The notes beneath the pieces were generated by a model that searched no databases, was not told the origin of the DNA, and was given only the letters and a program-made list of their open reading frames with translations. 34,510 nucleotides of DNA from positions 1 to 34,510 of the forward strand of contig CATJVQ010000048.1 in NCBI GenBank assembly GCA_949743955.1, written 5' to 3'. Shown here in pieces: positions 1 to 8,305 of the stretch. The stretch is from an uncultured Oscillospiraceae bacterium. Its GTDB lineage: Bacteria > Bacillota > Clostridia > Oscillospirales > Ruminococcaceae. Every line of letters begins with the position of its first letter. The first letter of the stretch is position 1. A program made the translations under genes and the position numbers.

Positions 1-17
1 GTCAAAATCGATTTTCC

Positions 18-50
18 CGCTGAAGTTATTATGACAGAATGACTTCAGCG
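18..50. repeat. Short inverted repeat at the left edge
   Basis: A perfect 9-bp inverted repeat (CGCTGAAGT at 18-26, ACTTCAGCG at 42-50) with a 15-nt loop is visible. It has no U-tract on either side, so it is not a clear terminator. Frame 1 from the window edge is open only to a TGA at 40-42, so it could be the last 13 codons of a gene entering from the left; I do not recognise them. Positions 51-126 show nothing else that I can support. Confidence 0.35.
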
Positions 51-126
51 AATCCCCATCATGGATCGAGAGATACTTTGCAGTAATTAGGAGGCACAAC
101 AATAAGTATGGCATGTGCAGTTAGCC

Positions 127-155
127 TTGACAAGTCGCAGGAATCTGACTATACT
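127..155 (+). promoter_or_regulatory. Promoter of antitoxin-like antisense RNA, copy 1
   Basis: TTGACA (127-132), a 17-bp spacer and TATACT (150-155) form a near-consensus sigma-A promoter pointing right. The RNA it would make runs into a hairpin plus U-tract that overlaps the 3' end of the opposing toxin remnant. This is the arrangement of txpA/ratA-type type I toxin-antitoxin pairs. Confidence 0.75.
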
Positions 156-161
156 TAAAGC

Positions 162-251
162 AGAAAGAGGTGTGGCTGGTAGACGGTTAGCCCTCCTCAT
201 TGTGCAGAAGTAGTCGCACGCTTAGGAGGCGTCGGGTGGCTACTTCTTTTT
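162..251 (+). ncRNA. RatA-like antisense RNA (type I antitoxin), copy 1
   Basis: This is a predicted RNA of about 90 nt, starting roughly 7 nt after TATACT and ending at a terminator hairpin (206-213 pairs with 240-247, followed by a run of T). Its 3' end is complementary to the last codons of the toxin remnant read on the other strand (240-335). Known txpA/ratA pairs converge and overlap at their 3' ends in the same way. A second, diverged copy with the same order of parts lies at 6248-6336. The RNA ends are inferred from promoter and hairpin only. Confidence 0.6.
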
Positions 252-335
252 ATGTGTCCCTAAAAACAGGGCTCACAGCTCAATGGTCACAGCACAAAAT
301 TCCAGGCAAAGATGCAGGATTTCGTATGTACTCAT
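240..335 (-). pseudogene. TxpA/BsrG-like holin-like type I toxin, broken by an in-frame stop (copy 1)
   Basis: The frame starts MSTYEILHLCLEF, the characteristic opening of small TxpA/BsrG membrane toxins (B. subtilis TxpA begins MSTYESLMVMIGF). After 20 codons a TGA (273-275) interrupts it. Beyond the TGA the same frame continues ALFLGTHKKK and stops at TAG (240-242), giving the 31-codon length and Lys-rich tail of this family. The simplest reading is a toxin killed by one nonsense change. A strong ribosome-binding site (AAAGGGGGG) precedes the ATG. I see no convincing promoter upstream. The antisense RNA promoter at 127 is still intact. Alternatively, a 20-residue peptide could still be made, but it would lack most of the membrane segment. 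Confidence 0.65.
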
Positions 336-399
336 GGAGCTGCCCCCCTTTCCGAGGATCGGAGGGCCATAGAAGCCGCCCTCCGTCGAACAGGTTCTA

Positions 400-440
400 A
401 GGAGAGTCAACCGCCTATCGTTACTGGCAGCGCCCGGAAC
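400..440 (-). repeat. Possible third remnant of the antitoxin 5' segment
   Basis: Read on the minus strand, this stretch has GGGCGCTGCC, then CGGTT, then CTC. This matches the order and near-spacing of the antitoxin 5' segment at 6300-6330 (GGGCGCTGCC, CGGTT, CTC) with a few inserted bases. It lies directly upstream of toxin copy 1, as if two elements had recombined. The match is short and could be chance. Confidence 0.35.
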
Positions 441-496
441 GCCGAAATATCCCACAGACACGCCACCATATATCGACAGGATTTTCGGGCAAAATA

Positions 497-539
497 AAAA
501 CCGCATGACAGCCACTAAACGGCTTCACCATGCGGTTTT
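497..539 (-). terminator. Intrinsic terminator of the tRNA-Lys transcript
   Basis: An 11-bp stem (AAAACCGCATG at 497-507 with CATGCGGTTTT at 529-539) has an inner AGCC/GGCT stem. On the minus strand it is followed by TATTTT, directly downstream of the tRNA. Confidence 0.8.
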
Positions 540-543
540 CTAT

Positions 544-619
544 TGGTGATCCATCGGAGATTCGAACTCCGGACAACTTGATTAAAAGTCAAGTGCTCTA
601 CCACCTGAGCTAATGGACC
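544..619 (-). tRNA. tRNA-Lys (anticodon TTT)
   Basis: On the minus strand the sequence folds as a standard 76-nt tRNA. The acceptor stem is GGTCCAT/ATGGATC, the D-arm AGCTCAGGTGGTAGAGC, and the anticodon loop CTTTTAA gives TTT, reading Lys AAA/AAG. The T-loop is GTTCGAATC and the 3' CCA is encoded. It has its own promoter (650-678) and terminator (497-539), so it is a single-gene transcript. The adjacent toxin remnant (240-335) suggests the region next to the tRNA has received extra DNA. Confidence 0.97.
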
Positions 620-649
620 GAATGGAACACAAGTTCCGAATACCAATTT

Positions 650-678
650 ATTATATCAACTTGTTTCCAATCTGTCAA
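650..678 (-). promoter_or_regulatory. Consensus promoter for tRNA-Lys
   Basis: On the minus strand TTGACA (673-678), a 17-bp spacer and TATAAT (650-655) form a perfect-consensus sigma-A promoter about 30 bp upstream of the tRNA 5' end. It lies just past the hslO stop codon, so the tRNA does not depend on the upstream operon. Confidence 0.9.
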
Positions 679-697
679 TGGGTTATTTCCCTGTTTT

Positions 698-1570
698 TTA
701 TTTTTCTGCCAAATTCCGCAGCTCCTCTGGCGTAAACAGTTCTTTTTTCCCGCAGAACTGACAGCACAGTTCCGTGATCGGCTGTTCCTCTGCCATCTGG
801 AACAGCTCGCCTCTCCCCAGAGAGATCAGCGCCCGCTCCATCCGTTCCCGGGAACAGGCACAGCTGTAACAGACATGGCTGTGTTCCAGGATCTGCGGCA
901 TAAAGCCGTAGAGCGCGAGAAACGCCAGATCCTCCGGGGTCTTCCCGTCCCGGATGCTGCTCGAAACTGCGTCCATTCGGCGGATGTTCTCCTCGAGCCG
1001 GTCGATGCACCCCTCGTCCGCTCCCGGCAGAAGCTGCACCAGGAATCCGCCCGCTGCACGCACTGTCAGATCCGGGTTCACCAGCACTCCCAGCGAGCAT
1101 ACCGTGGGCGTCTGTTCGCTGACAGCGTAATAATGCGTCATATCCTCCGCGATCTCTCCGGAGACGATGGGCGTCTGCCCGATGTACGGCTCCCGCATCC
1201 CCAGATCCTTCGAGACCGTCAGCGTCCCCGAGCGCCCGACAGCGCCCGCCACATCCAGCTTGCCGAATGCGTTGAGGGGGATCTCCACAACCGGATTCTG
1301 GGCATACCCCTTTACATTGCCATAACAGTCCGCTACCGCCGTCACCACACCGGCCGGGCCGTCGCCGGACAGGCGCAGCGTAACGCTGTCCCGCTCGCCC
1401 TTAAACGACGTCCCCATCATTGACGCCGCTGTCAGCAGCCGTCCCAGCGCCGCCGTCACCACCGCTGATGTCTTATGAATCCGCTCCGCCTCCGAGACAA
1501 CGTCAGTCATGTCGACGGCGCAGCACATCACACCGCCGTCCTCGGAAATGGCCCGTACCAGTCTCCCCAT
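698..1570 (-). CDS. hslO: Hsp33 redox-regulated chaperone
   Basis: Hsp33 is a cytoplasmic holdase that binds unfolding proteins when oxidative stress releases its zinc. The 290-residue length matches the family. The C-terminal zinc switch is visible as C237-x-C239 and C270-x-x-C273, preceded by the N-terminal chaperone domain (opening MGRLVRAISEDGGV). An extra Cys at 234 and one at 269 flank the zinc ligands. The ATG has a GGGGAG ribosome-binding site 9 nt upstream. The gene is last in a leftward operon, 22 bp after the methyltransferase stop, and the run ends at the tRNA promoter. Family and function are secure. Confidence 0.95.
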   Translation of the reverse strand: MGRLVRAISEDGGVMCCAVDMTDVVSEAERIHKTSAVVTAALGRLLTAASMMGTSFKGERDSVTLRLSGDGPAGVVTAVADCYGNVKGYAQNPVVEIPLNAFGKLDVAGAVGRSGTLTVSKDLGMREPYIGQTPIVSGEIAEDMTHYYAVSEQTPTVCSLGVLVNPDLTVRAAGGFLVQLLPGADEGCIDRLEENIRRMDAVSSSIRDGKTPEDLAFLALYGFMPQILEHSHVCYSCACSRERMERALISLGRGELFQMAEEQPITELCCQFCGKKELFTPEELRNLAEK

Positions 1571-1592
1571 TCTGCTCTTCTCCCCTCATCAG

Positions 1593-2342
1593 TCAAGCCC
1601 GATGCTTCGTCTTATTCCTCATTACATAAACCAGACGCTCATCCCTCTCTGCGGGCGGGAGAAATGTATCCCCTCCATACACCGCCTCGAGCATGAACCC
1701 CTCGGCCGCCCGGCACAGCTCCTCTTCGGTATACGCCCGCTCGGAAAAGGTCTCCGTCCTTCTGCGGTACCTATTGTCCCCCTCTTTTTCAAAAAAATCA
1801 AGCCGGATATCGACAATGTTTTCCTCTGCCAGCTCATTCTGCCATGCACAGAAAACGTCACCCTCATCATAAAGGAACGCCGAATTCCCCAGCACCTGCC
1901 GGTGCTTATACGGCGTGTTGACGTCGAAAATAAAGAGTCCGTCCGTCTCCACAAACAGCCGGAGACGCGCAAAAATCCGGCGCAGTCCGTCCGTCGTGAG
2001 CACATGATTGAGGCTGTCGAGCGTGCACAGGCAGACATCTACCGTGCCGTACAGATCCAGTTCCTCCATCTCCTGGCACAGGAACAGCGGCCGCGCTTCG
2101 CACATCGCCGCCTTTGCCTGCGCCTGCGCGAGCATATCCCCGCTCCCGTCCACACCGATGACATCCCATCCGCGCTGTGCCAGCAGCAGGGAGAGTGTCC
2201 CCGTTCCGCACGCGAGATCTAAAAGGAGCTTCCCTTCGCCCCTCCGGTGGCGGGCGATTATCTCCTCAAAATAATCCGCTCTGGCCGCGTAGTCCACATT
2301 GCCGGTCAGGCGGTCATACCAGCGCGCGAAACGCTCATACAT
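1593..2342 (-). CDS. Class I SAM-dependent methyltransferase (substrate unknown)
   Basis: This is a 249-residue cytoplasmic methyltransferase. SAM-binding motif I is clear at residues 39-49 (LLDLACGTGTL), followed by the acidic motif II loop (VIGVDGSGDML) that would hold the ribose. An upstream in-frame ATG at 2348 and a longer extension exist. The ATG at 2342 is chosen because GGGGAG sits 7 nt before it and because it overlaps the end of the preceding regulator gene by 8 bp, a sign of coupled translation. It lies between a YerC-type regulator and hslO. Nothing in the sequence shows the methyl acceptor; small molecules are common for this type. Confidence 0.85.
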   Translation of the reverse strand: MYERFARWYDRLTGNVDYAARADYFEEIIARHRRGEGKLLLDLACGTGTLSLLLAQRGWDVIGVDGSGDMLAQAQAKAAMCEARPLFLCQEMEELDLYGTVDVCLCTLDSLNHVLTTDGLRRIFARLRLFVETDGLFIFDVNTPYKHRQVLGNSAFLYDEGDVFCAWQNELAEENIVDIRLDFFEKEGDNRYRRRTETFSERAYTEEELCRAAEGFMLEAVYGGDTFLPPAERDERLVYVMRNKTKHRA

Positions 2343-2637
2343 GCCCATTCTCCCCGTCCAAGCGGGCGAAGATGGTGGAATATCCGTCGCACCCATAATT
2401 GAGCGAACGGTTGACGCGGCTGATGGTCGCCGTAGATGCGCCTGTCGCCGCGACGATGTCGCTGTATACCCGATGCTCGCTGAGCATCTTCGCCACTGTC
2501 AGCCGCTGAGACATGGCGCGCAGCTCGGGCACGGTGCACAGATCCTCAAAAAATCTCTCGCACTCCTCCCGTGTCTGGAGCGCCAAAACTGCCCGGTATA
2601 AAAATTCGATATTTTCGTCTTTCAACTTTGCGATCAC
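2335..2637 (-). CDS. yerC: YerC/YecD-family TrpR-like DNA-binding protein
   Basis: A 100-residue protein of the TrpR superfamily found across Firmicutes. B. subtilis YerC is of similar length and shares the ECxRFFxDLCTV segment and the GASTATISRVxRxLNYG helix-turn-helix (here about residues 56-82). I chose the GTG at 2637. GGGAGG lies 8 nt upstream of it, a -10 box (TAAAAT, 2661-2666) sits just before that, and the resulting N-terminus (VIAKLKDENI) aligns with YerC. An ATG at 2670 would overlap the promoter and has no ribosome-binding site. It is the first gene of the yerC-methyltransferase-hslO operon. The DNA target is unknown. Confidence 0.85.
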   Translation of the reverse strand: MIAKLKDENIEFLYRAVLALQTREECERFFEDLCTVPELRAMSQRLTVAKMLSEHRVYSDIVAATGASTATISRVNRSLNYGCDGYSTIFARLDGENGHV

Positions 2638-2660
2638 TTTTGCCGCCTCCCTCTCCCTGT

Positions 2661-2689
2661 ATTTTACCATTTTAACGGACGAAAGTAAA
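2661..2689 (-). promoter_or_regulatory. Promoter of the yerC-methyltransferase-hslO operon
   Basis: On the minus strand TTTACT (2684-2689), 17 bp, then TAAAAT (2661-2666). The predicted start near 2654 leaves a short leader with the GGGAGG ribosome-binding site for the GTG at 2637. This promoter supports that start over the upstream ATG. Confidence 0.6.
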
Positions 2690-2811
2690 GAGAATTCACT
2701 CCTGATGTCTTCAATTTACTTTTTTGTCAATTTATCTGCCCTGTTTGACCGGTTCGATCTCCATTATCCGCAATTCATGCAAAATCAATTTGATAAAGCG
2801 CTTGATTTCTA

Positions 2812-2840
2812 TTGACAAAGAAAAAACGCCATGCTATGAT
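2812..2840 (+). promoter_or_regulatory. Promoter of the acetyltransferase-arabinofuranosidase unit
   Basis: TTGACA (2812-2817), exactly 17 bp, TATGAT (2835-2840). Transcription would start near 2847 and give a leader of about 190 nt before the first large gene. Just upstream (2791-2807) is AAAGCGCTT, which resembles the core of a CcpA catabolite-control site; this is weak but fits a sugar-use operon. The rest of 2690-2811 is AT-rich with no gene that I can support. Confidence 0.8.
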
Positions 2841-2863
2841 GAATCCAGTAAAGAACCAAAAAG

Positions 2864-2892
2864 TTGATTGATTTTCTATTCTATCAATCAAT
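2864..2892 (+). promoter_or_regulatory. Leader hairpin 1 of the acetyltransferase transcript
   Basis: TTGATTGA and TCAATCAA form a perfect 8-bp stem around an AT-rich loop, about 20 nt after the predicted transcription start. Weaker outer pairing (GAACCA with TGGTTT) could extend it. It precedes the ribosome-binding site of the small ORF at 2928. Its role is unknown. Confidence 0.45.
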
Positions 2893-2927
2893 AGATGGTT
2901 TCTTGAAAGAAGATAGGAGGGATTCGC

Positions 2928-2978
2928 ATGAATGGAGTTAAAAAAGAAAATATGGCGTGGACAGGGAGTCCCACATAA
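2928..2978 (+). CDS. Possible 16-residue leader peptide
   Basis: A short ORF (MNGVKKENMAWTGSPT) has a near-perfect ribosome-binding site (AGGAGGGA, about 6 nt before ATG). It ends directly before a hairpin and about 60 nt before the acetyltransferase start. Many resistance acetyltransferases and efflux genes in Firmicutes are controlled by ribosome stalling on a leader like this. The sequence shows a good start site and position; that it is translated and regulatory is inference. Confidence 0.45.
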   Translation: MNGVKKENMAWTGSPT

Positions 2979-2983
2979 AATAC

Positions 2984-3017
2984 ACCGCGGAAAACCAAAA
3001 TCGCTGGTTTTTGCGGT
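2984..3017 (+). promoter_or_regulatory. Leader hairpin 2 before the acetyltransferase start
   Basis: ACCGC (2984-2988) pairs with GCGGT (3013-3017), and AAAACCA (2991-2997) with TGGTTTT (3005-3011), around a 7-nt loop. It starts 6 nt after the leader-peptide stop and ends just before the AGGGAGAA ribosome-binding site at about 3025. No U-tract follows, so it is not an ordinary terminator. A ribosome on the leader peptide could reach its base. Confidence 0.5.
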
Positions 3018-3036
3018 ATGATAAAGGGAGAACTGT

Positions 3037-5105
<2,069 letters not shown>

Positions 5106-5131
5106 CTCTTCTCCGGTAAGGGGGCCGTCCG

Positions 5132-6079
5132 ATGATCGTTGACGTGAGCAAGGACAACCTCGCTTTCTTTTCCGCTCTGGCCAGCGAGGCCCGGCTGGGC
5201 ATTATCGCCGAGCTGGCCGAGGGGGAACGCAACATCAAGGAGCTGGCCGCGGCGCTGAAGCTGAGCAGCGCCATCGTCACCCGGCATGTGCGCCAGCTCG
5301 AGCAGGCCGGCCTCATCCGCACGCAGATGGTCGGGCGCGGCGGATCCATCCAGAAGCTGTGCGCGCTCAGCGGGATGGAATACCGCCTGCGCCTGCCTGA
5401 GCGCCCGTCCGAAGCCCGCTCACACTATGAGGTGTCCATTCCCATCGGCCAGTTTACCGACTGCCATATCCGCCCCACCTGCGGCATCGCCAGCGAGCAT
5501 GGATTCATCGGCTATTTCGACGATCCCCGCTGCTTTCTGGATCCGCAGCGTGTGGAGGCTCAGGTTCTCTGGTTCGGGCAGGGCTTCATTGAGTACAAGT
5601 TCGCCAACTTCCTCAGCGCCCGGCAGGAGGCTCTGGAGATTGAGATCTCCGCCGAGATCGGGAGCGAGGCCCCCGGTTGGAACGACGACTGGCCCAGCGA
5701 CATCTCCTTCTACCTCAACGGCGTGCGCCTGTGCCAGTGGACGAGCCCCGGCGATTTCGGCGGCCGCCGCGGCGCGCTGACGCCCGAATGGTGGGAGGTC
5801 AACCAATATGGGATGCTCAAGAGCATCCGGATTAACCGCGAGGGGACGTTTCTGGACGGACAGTGTCTCTCCCCGCTCACGATTAACGAGATAGACTTAA
5901 GCGGCGAGAGCTGTACGCTGCGTTTTGAGGTCCCGGCCGACGCCGTAAACGTCGGCGGTCTGACACTCTATGGCGAAAAGTTCGGCAACTATCCGCAGAA
6001 CATCGTCGTGCGCACGTATTACCGCCCCGTCGGGCCGGCAGATGAAACCGTAAAACGGAACAGTCTGGGCGTCATGTAA
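5132..6079 (+). CDS. ArsR-like winged-helix regulator with a large C-terminal domain
   Basis: A 315-residue protein. Residues 1-80 are an ArsR-type winged helix (FFSALASEARLGIIAELAEGERNIKELAAAL, then SSAIVTRHVRQLEQAGLI). The remaining ~235 residues are rich in aromatic and beta-strand patterns (for example WNDDWPSDISFYLNGV and GGLTLYGEKFGNYPQN), with several Cys and His. They look like a jelly-roll or ligand-binding module rather than a metal-only ArsR. ArsR-fold regulators with such tails (COG4189-like) often sit by sugar genes. Being 26 bp after a GH51 gene, it probably senses an arabinose-type ligand and regulates that unit; this is inference. A ribosome-binding site (AAGGGGG) precedes the ATG. 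A terminator hairpin follows at 6101. A diverged copy of its last 19 codons occurs at 8442-8499. Confidence 0.8.
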   Translation: MIVDVSKDNLAFFSALASEARLGIIAELAEGERNIKELAAALKLSSAIVTRHVRQLEQAGLIRTQMVGRGGSIQKLCALSGMEYRLRLPERPSEARSHYEVSIPIGQFTDCHIRPTCGIASEHGFIGYFDDPRCFLDPQRVEAQVLWFGQGFIEYKFANFLSARQEALEIEISAEIGSEAPGWNDDWPSDISFYLNGVRLCQWTSPGDFGGRRGALTPEWWEVNQYGMLKSIRINREGTFLDGQCLSPLTINEIDLSGESCTLRFEVPADAVNVGGLTLYGEKFGNYPQNIVVRTYYRPVGPADETVKRNSLGVM

Positions 6080-6100
6080 AGGGGCAAAAGCGTAAATGAA

Positions 6101-6140
6101 AAGGGCCTGCCGTCTGTGAATAACAGGCGGCAGGCTCTTT
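6101..6140 (+). terminator. Terminator of the arabinofuranosidase-regulator unit
   Basis: GGGCCTGCCG pairs with CGGCAGGCTC (10 bp, one wobble), followed by TTT. It lies about 20 nt after the regulator stop codon. Confidence 0.65.
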
Positions 6141-6173
6141 GGCTTTCCGATCCTCGGAAAGGGGGGCAGCTCC

Positions 6174-6275
6174 ATGAGTACATACGAAATCCTGCATCTT
6201 TGCCTGGAATTTTGTGCTGTGACCATTGAGCTGTGTGTACCACACATAAAAAGAAGTAGCCGCCCTGCACCCTAA
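6174..6275 (+). pseudogene. TxpA/BsrG-like type I toxin, frameshifted (copy 2)
   Basis: The first 20 codons (MSTYEILHLCLEF...) are the same as copy 1 at 240-335, and so is the region before the ATG including the AAAGGGGGG ribosome-binding site. Where copy 1 continues into GCCCTGTTTTTAGGG, this copy is 10 bases shorter. It therefore shifts frame and ends as CVPHIKRSSRPAP, losing the hydrophobic second half and Lys tail. It lies in opposite orientation to copy 1, about 5.9 kb away. The two copies thus carry different disabling changes. A 33-residue product is still possible but is unlikely to span the membrane. Confidence 0.6.
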
Positions 6276-6336
6276 GCAAGCGGCTACTTTGCTTGTACTA
6301 GAGGGCTAACCGTCTACCGGCAGCGCCCTTTCCTAT
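6248..6336 (-). ncRNA. RatA-like antisense RNA (type I antitoxin), copy 2
   Basis: On the minus strand this is a predicted RNA of about 89 nt. It ends at a strong terminator (AGTAGCCG at 6255-6262 pairs with CGGCTACT at 6281-6288, then TTCTTTTT in the RNA sense). Its 3' part is complementary to the end of toxin copy 2. The body (GGGCGCTGCCGGTAGACGG) is shared in part with copy 1. Confidence 0.55.
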
Positions 6337-6342
6337 GTTTTT

Positions 6343-6371
6343 AGTATAATCGGATTTTTCCGATTCGTTAA
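6343..6371 (-). promoter_or_regulatory. Promoter of antisense RNA copy 2
   Basis: On the minus strand TTAACG (6366-6371), 17 bp, TATACT (6343-6348). It is weaker than the copy 1 promoter, whose -35 is the perfect TTGACA. The remaining gap to 6413 holds a small CCCCC/GGGGG hairpin (about 6374-6387) and nothing else that I can support. Confidence 0.55.
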
Positions 6372-6413
6372 TGCCCCCATTAGGGGGAAAGTATCTCCGC
6401 GCACAGAGCCCGC

Positions 6414-8147
6414 TCAGAGCTCCATAGACGACCGGTAAAAGTTAGCATATACGCCGCCGCGGGCCATTAGCTCCTGATGCGTCCCACGTTCACAGATGCC
6501 ATTTTCGTCCAGGACCAGAATACACCCGGCTCCCGATATGGTGGACAGGCGATGGGCAATGACCAGAGTTGTACGCCTCCGCGCCAATTCCTCTAAGGAA
6601 CGCTGTACGGTTTTTTCGCTGTGATTGTCCAGCGCACTGGTTGCCTCATCAAAGATCAGAACGGGCGGATTCTTGAGAAATACTCTGGCGATGGACAGCC
6701 TCTGCTTCTGGCCTCCGGACAGCTTTATTCCATGCGGGCCGATGTCCGCATCATAACCGCCGGCAAGCTGTTCAATAAACTCATGGGCCCCGGCACGTTT
6801 TGCCGCGGCGATGATTTCCTCCCTGCCCACGCCGGGACGCCCGTAGGCGATATTTTCCGCCACCGTCCCGCTGAACAGATAGACATCCTGCTGCACAATG
6901 CCCACGTTTTGACGCAGCGTGCGCAGGGGATAGTTTTCTACCGGAACTCCGTCCAGCAGGATCTGCCCCTGCTGCGGCTCATAAAACCGAGGGATCAGGG
7001 AGCAAAGCGTGGTCTTGCCGATTCCGGACGCCCCTACCAGCGCCACGTACTCCCCCGCTTCGATGGTCAGATCCAGCCCGCGGAGAACGGTCTGGCCCTC
7101 GTCATAGCGGAAGCTCACCTGCCGAAATTCCATTTTCCCCCGGATGTCCGCCGGCTCTGTCGGGCTGGGGGTGTCCTGTATAGCCGGTTCGGTCCCCATT
7201 AAGTCCAGATACCGCCGGAAGCTGGTACGTCCCTCCTGTATCAGACGGCTGGTATTCACCAGGCTTTGTACCGGCGCGGTAAAATAACTGATGTACAGCA
7301 GAAAAGCCAGCAGATCGGTCAGCGACATCGCACCGTTCAGAATGGCCAGTCCGCCGAATGCCGCAACAGCAATCGGCATCAGCGCGGCAAAGGTATCCAT
7401 ACCGCAATATAGCTGCGCTTCGCTGCGGTAGCCTGCCCGGCGATCCTCCAAAAACCGCTGGTTCTGCCGGGAAAATTTCTTGTATTCCAACTCCTCGTTG
7501 GCAAACGACTGTACCACCCGTATGCCGGACAGCGAGTCCTCCACCTGGGAGTTGATGCCGCTCATGCTCTCTCTTGCCTGACTCATGGCGGCATTCATCT
7601 TTTTGTTGAAATGCAGCGTATAGATCACCATGAAGGGAACAAATCCCAGAATGACCAGAGCGGTCTGCCAGTGGATAGTCAGCAAGATCACCGCGGCCCC
7701 TGTAAACTTCACGATGTTCACCAAAAGATCCTCGGGGATATGGTGAAAAAACTCGGCCAGTGAAAGGGAGTCGCTGGAAATGCGGGACATGAGATCCCCT
7801 ATGGTATGATCGTCATAGTAACTGAAGGACAATCTCTCGCAGTGCCGGAACATCTGCGCACGCATGTCCCGTTCGATCTTTGCCCCCAGATAATGTCCCT
7901 GATAATCCTTAAAGTACGTACACAACGCCTGTACCAGGACCAGCACCGCCAGCGCCAGCCCGGCCCACAGGATTCGTGCCGGCTGATTGAACCCGTTTTC
8001 CAACAAATGATCGGCGATATACCGGATGCCTAAAGGCAATACCAGCGCGATACCGGACGCTGTCAAAGCGGAAAGCAGGTCGGCGGTAAACAGACCCCAA
8101 TAGGGTTTATAGAATGAAATTAACTTGTAAAAATACGTCTTATTCAA
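6414..8147 (-). CDS. ABC exporter, fused membrane and ATPase domains (MsbA/LmrA type)
   Basis: A 577-residue half-transporter that should work as a dimer in the cytoplasmic membrane. The membrane domain (about residues 1-320) has six hydrophobic segments. The ATPase domain has Walker A GASGIGKT (372-379), Q-loop Q420, signature LSGGQ (476-480), Walker B LIFD with catalytic E501, and H-loop H532, so it looks active. Substrates of this class are drugs, peptides or lipids; the substrate here is unknown. The start is TTG at 8147, with GGAAGGA 7 nt upstream; no nearer ATG fits. A 23-codon ORF with its own ribosome-binding site lies just upstream (8187-8258) and may regulate it. The gene stands alone on its strand between the toxin remnant and the gene-end scar. 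Confidence 0.92.
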   Translation of the reverse strand: MNKTYFYKLISFYKPYWGLFTADLLSALTASGIALVLPLGIRYIADHLLENGFNQPARILWAGLALAVLVLVQALCTYFKDYQGHYLGAKIERDMRAQMFRHCERLSFSYYDDHTIGDLMSRISSDSLSLAEFFHHIPEDLLVNIVKFTGAAVILLTIHWQTALVILGFVPFMVIYTLHFNKKMNAAMSQARESMSGINSQVEDSLSGIRVVQSFANEELEYKKFSRQNQRFLEDRRAGYRSEAQLYCGMDTFAALMPIAVAAFGGLAILNGAMSLTDLLAFLLYISYFTAPVQSLVNTSRLIQEGRTSFRRYLDLMGTEPAIQDTPSPTEPADIRGKMEFRQVSFRYDEGQTVLRGLDLTIEAGEYVALVGASGIGKTTLCSLIPRFYEPQQGQILLDGVPVENYPLRTLRQNVGIVQQDVYLFSGTVAENIAYGRPGVGREEIIAAAKRAGAHEFIEQLAGGYDADIGPHGIKLSGGQKQRLSIARVFLKNPPVLIFDEATSALDNHSEKTVQRSLEELARRRTTLVIAHRLSTISGAGCILVLDENGICERGTHQELMARGGVYANFYRSSMEL

Positions 8148-8186
8148 AATGCCGTCCTTCCTGATGATCTGGGAGGACTTTACCGG

Positions 8187-8258
8187 TTAAATATCCGTTT
8201 TCCTCCCGGATGTGGTTGATATGCTTCTATCCTTGCAAGCCTTCATGAATTTTCCCAT
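8187..8258 (-). CDS. Possible 23-residue leader peptide of the ABC exporter
   Basis: A short ORF (MGKFMKACKDRS... ending KTDI) has a strong ribosome-binding site (GGGAGG, 8 nt before ATG) and ends 39 nt before the TTG start of the exporter gene. Its codons 18-19 contain GGGAGGA, perfectly complementary to TCCTCCC lying between the two ORFs. The same TCCTCCC region can instead pair imperfectly with the exporter's GGAAGGAC ribosome-binding site. This is the layout of a translational switch. The pairings are visible; the regulation is inferred. Confidence 0.45.
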   Translation of the reverse strand: MGKFMKACKDRSISTTSGRKTDI

Positions 8259-8305
8259 TTTTTCAACCTCCCGCTACTATCAAAACAACTATCGCACACA
8301 GGAAA

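Noticed and set aside
108-158. Small ORF (16 codons) after an AGGAGG at 89-94
   Set aside because: The spacing to the ATG is about 13 nt, and the ORF covers the -35 and -10 of the antitoxin promoter, so translation is unlikely.
273-515. 80-codon minus-strand frame ending at the toxin's premature stop
   Set aside because: Only its last 20 codons match the toxin family and have a ribosome-binding site. The upstream part crosses a terminator and remnant DNA.
2791-2807. CcpA-type catabolite site upstream of the acetyltransferase promoter
   Set aside because: Only the AAAGCGCTT core matches well and the flanks do not. It is mentioned in the promoter entry but not called as a site.
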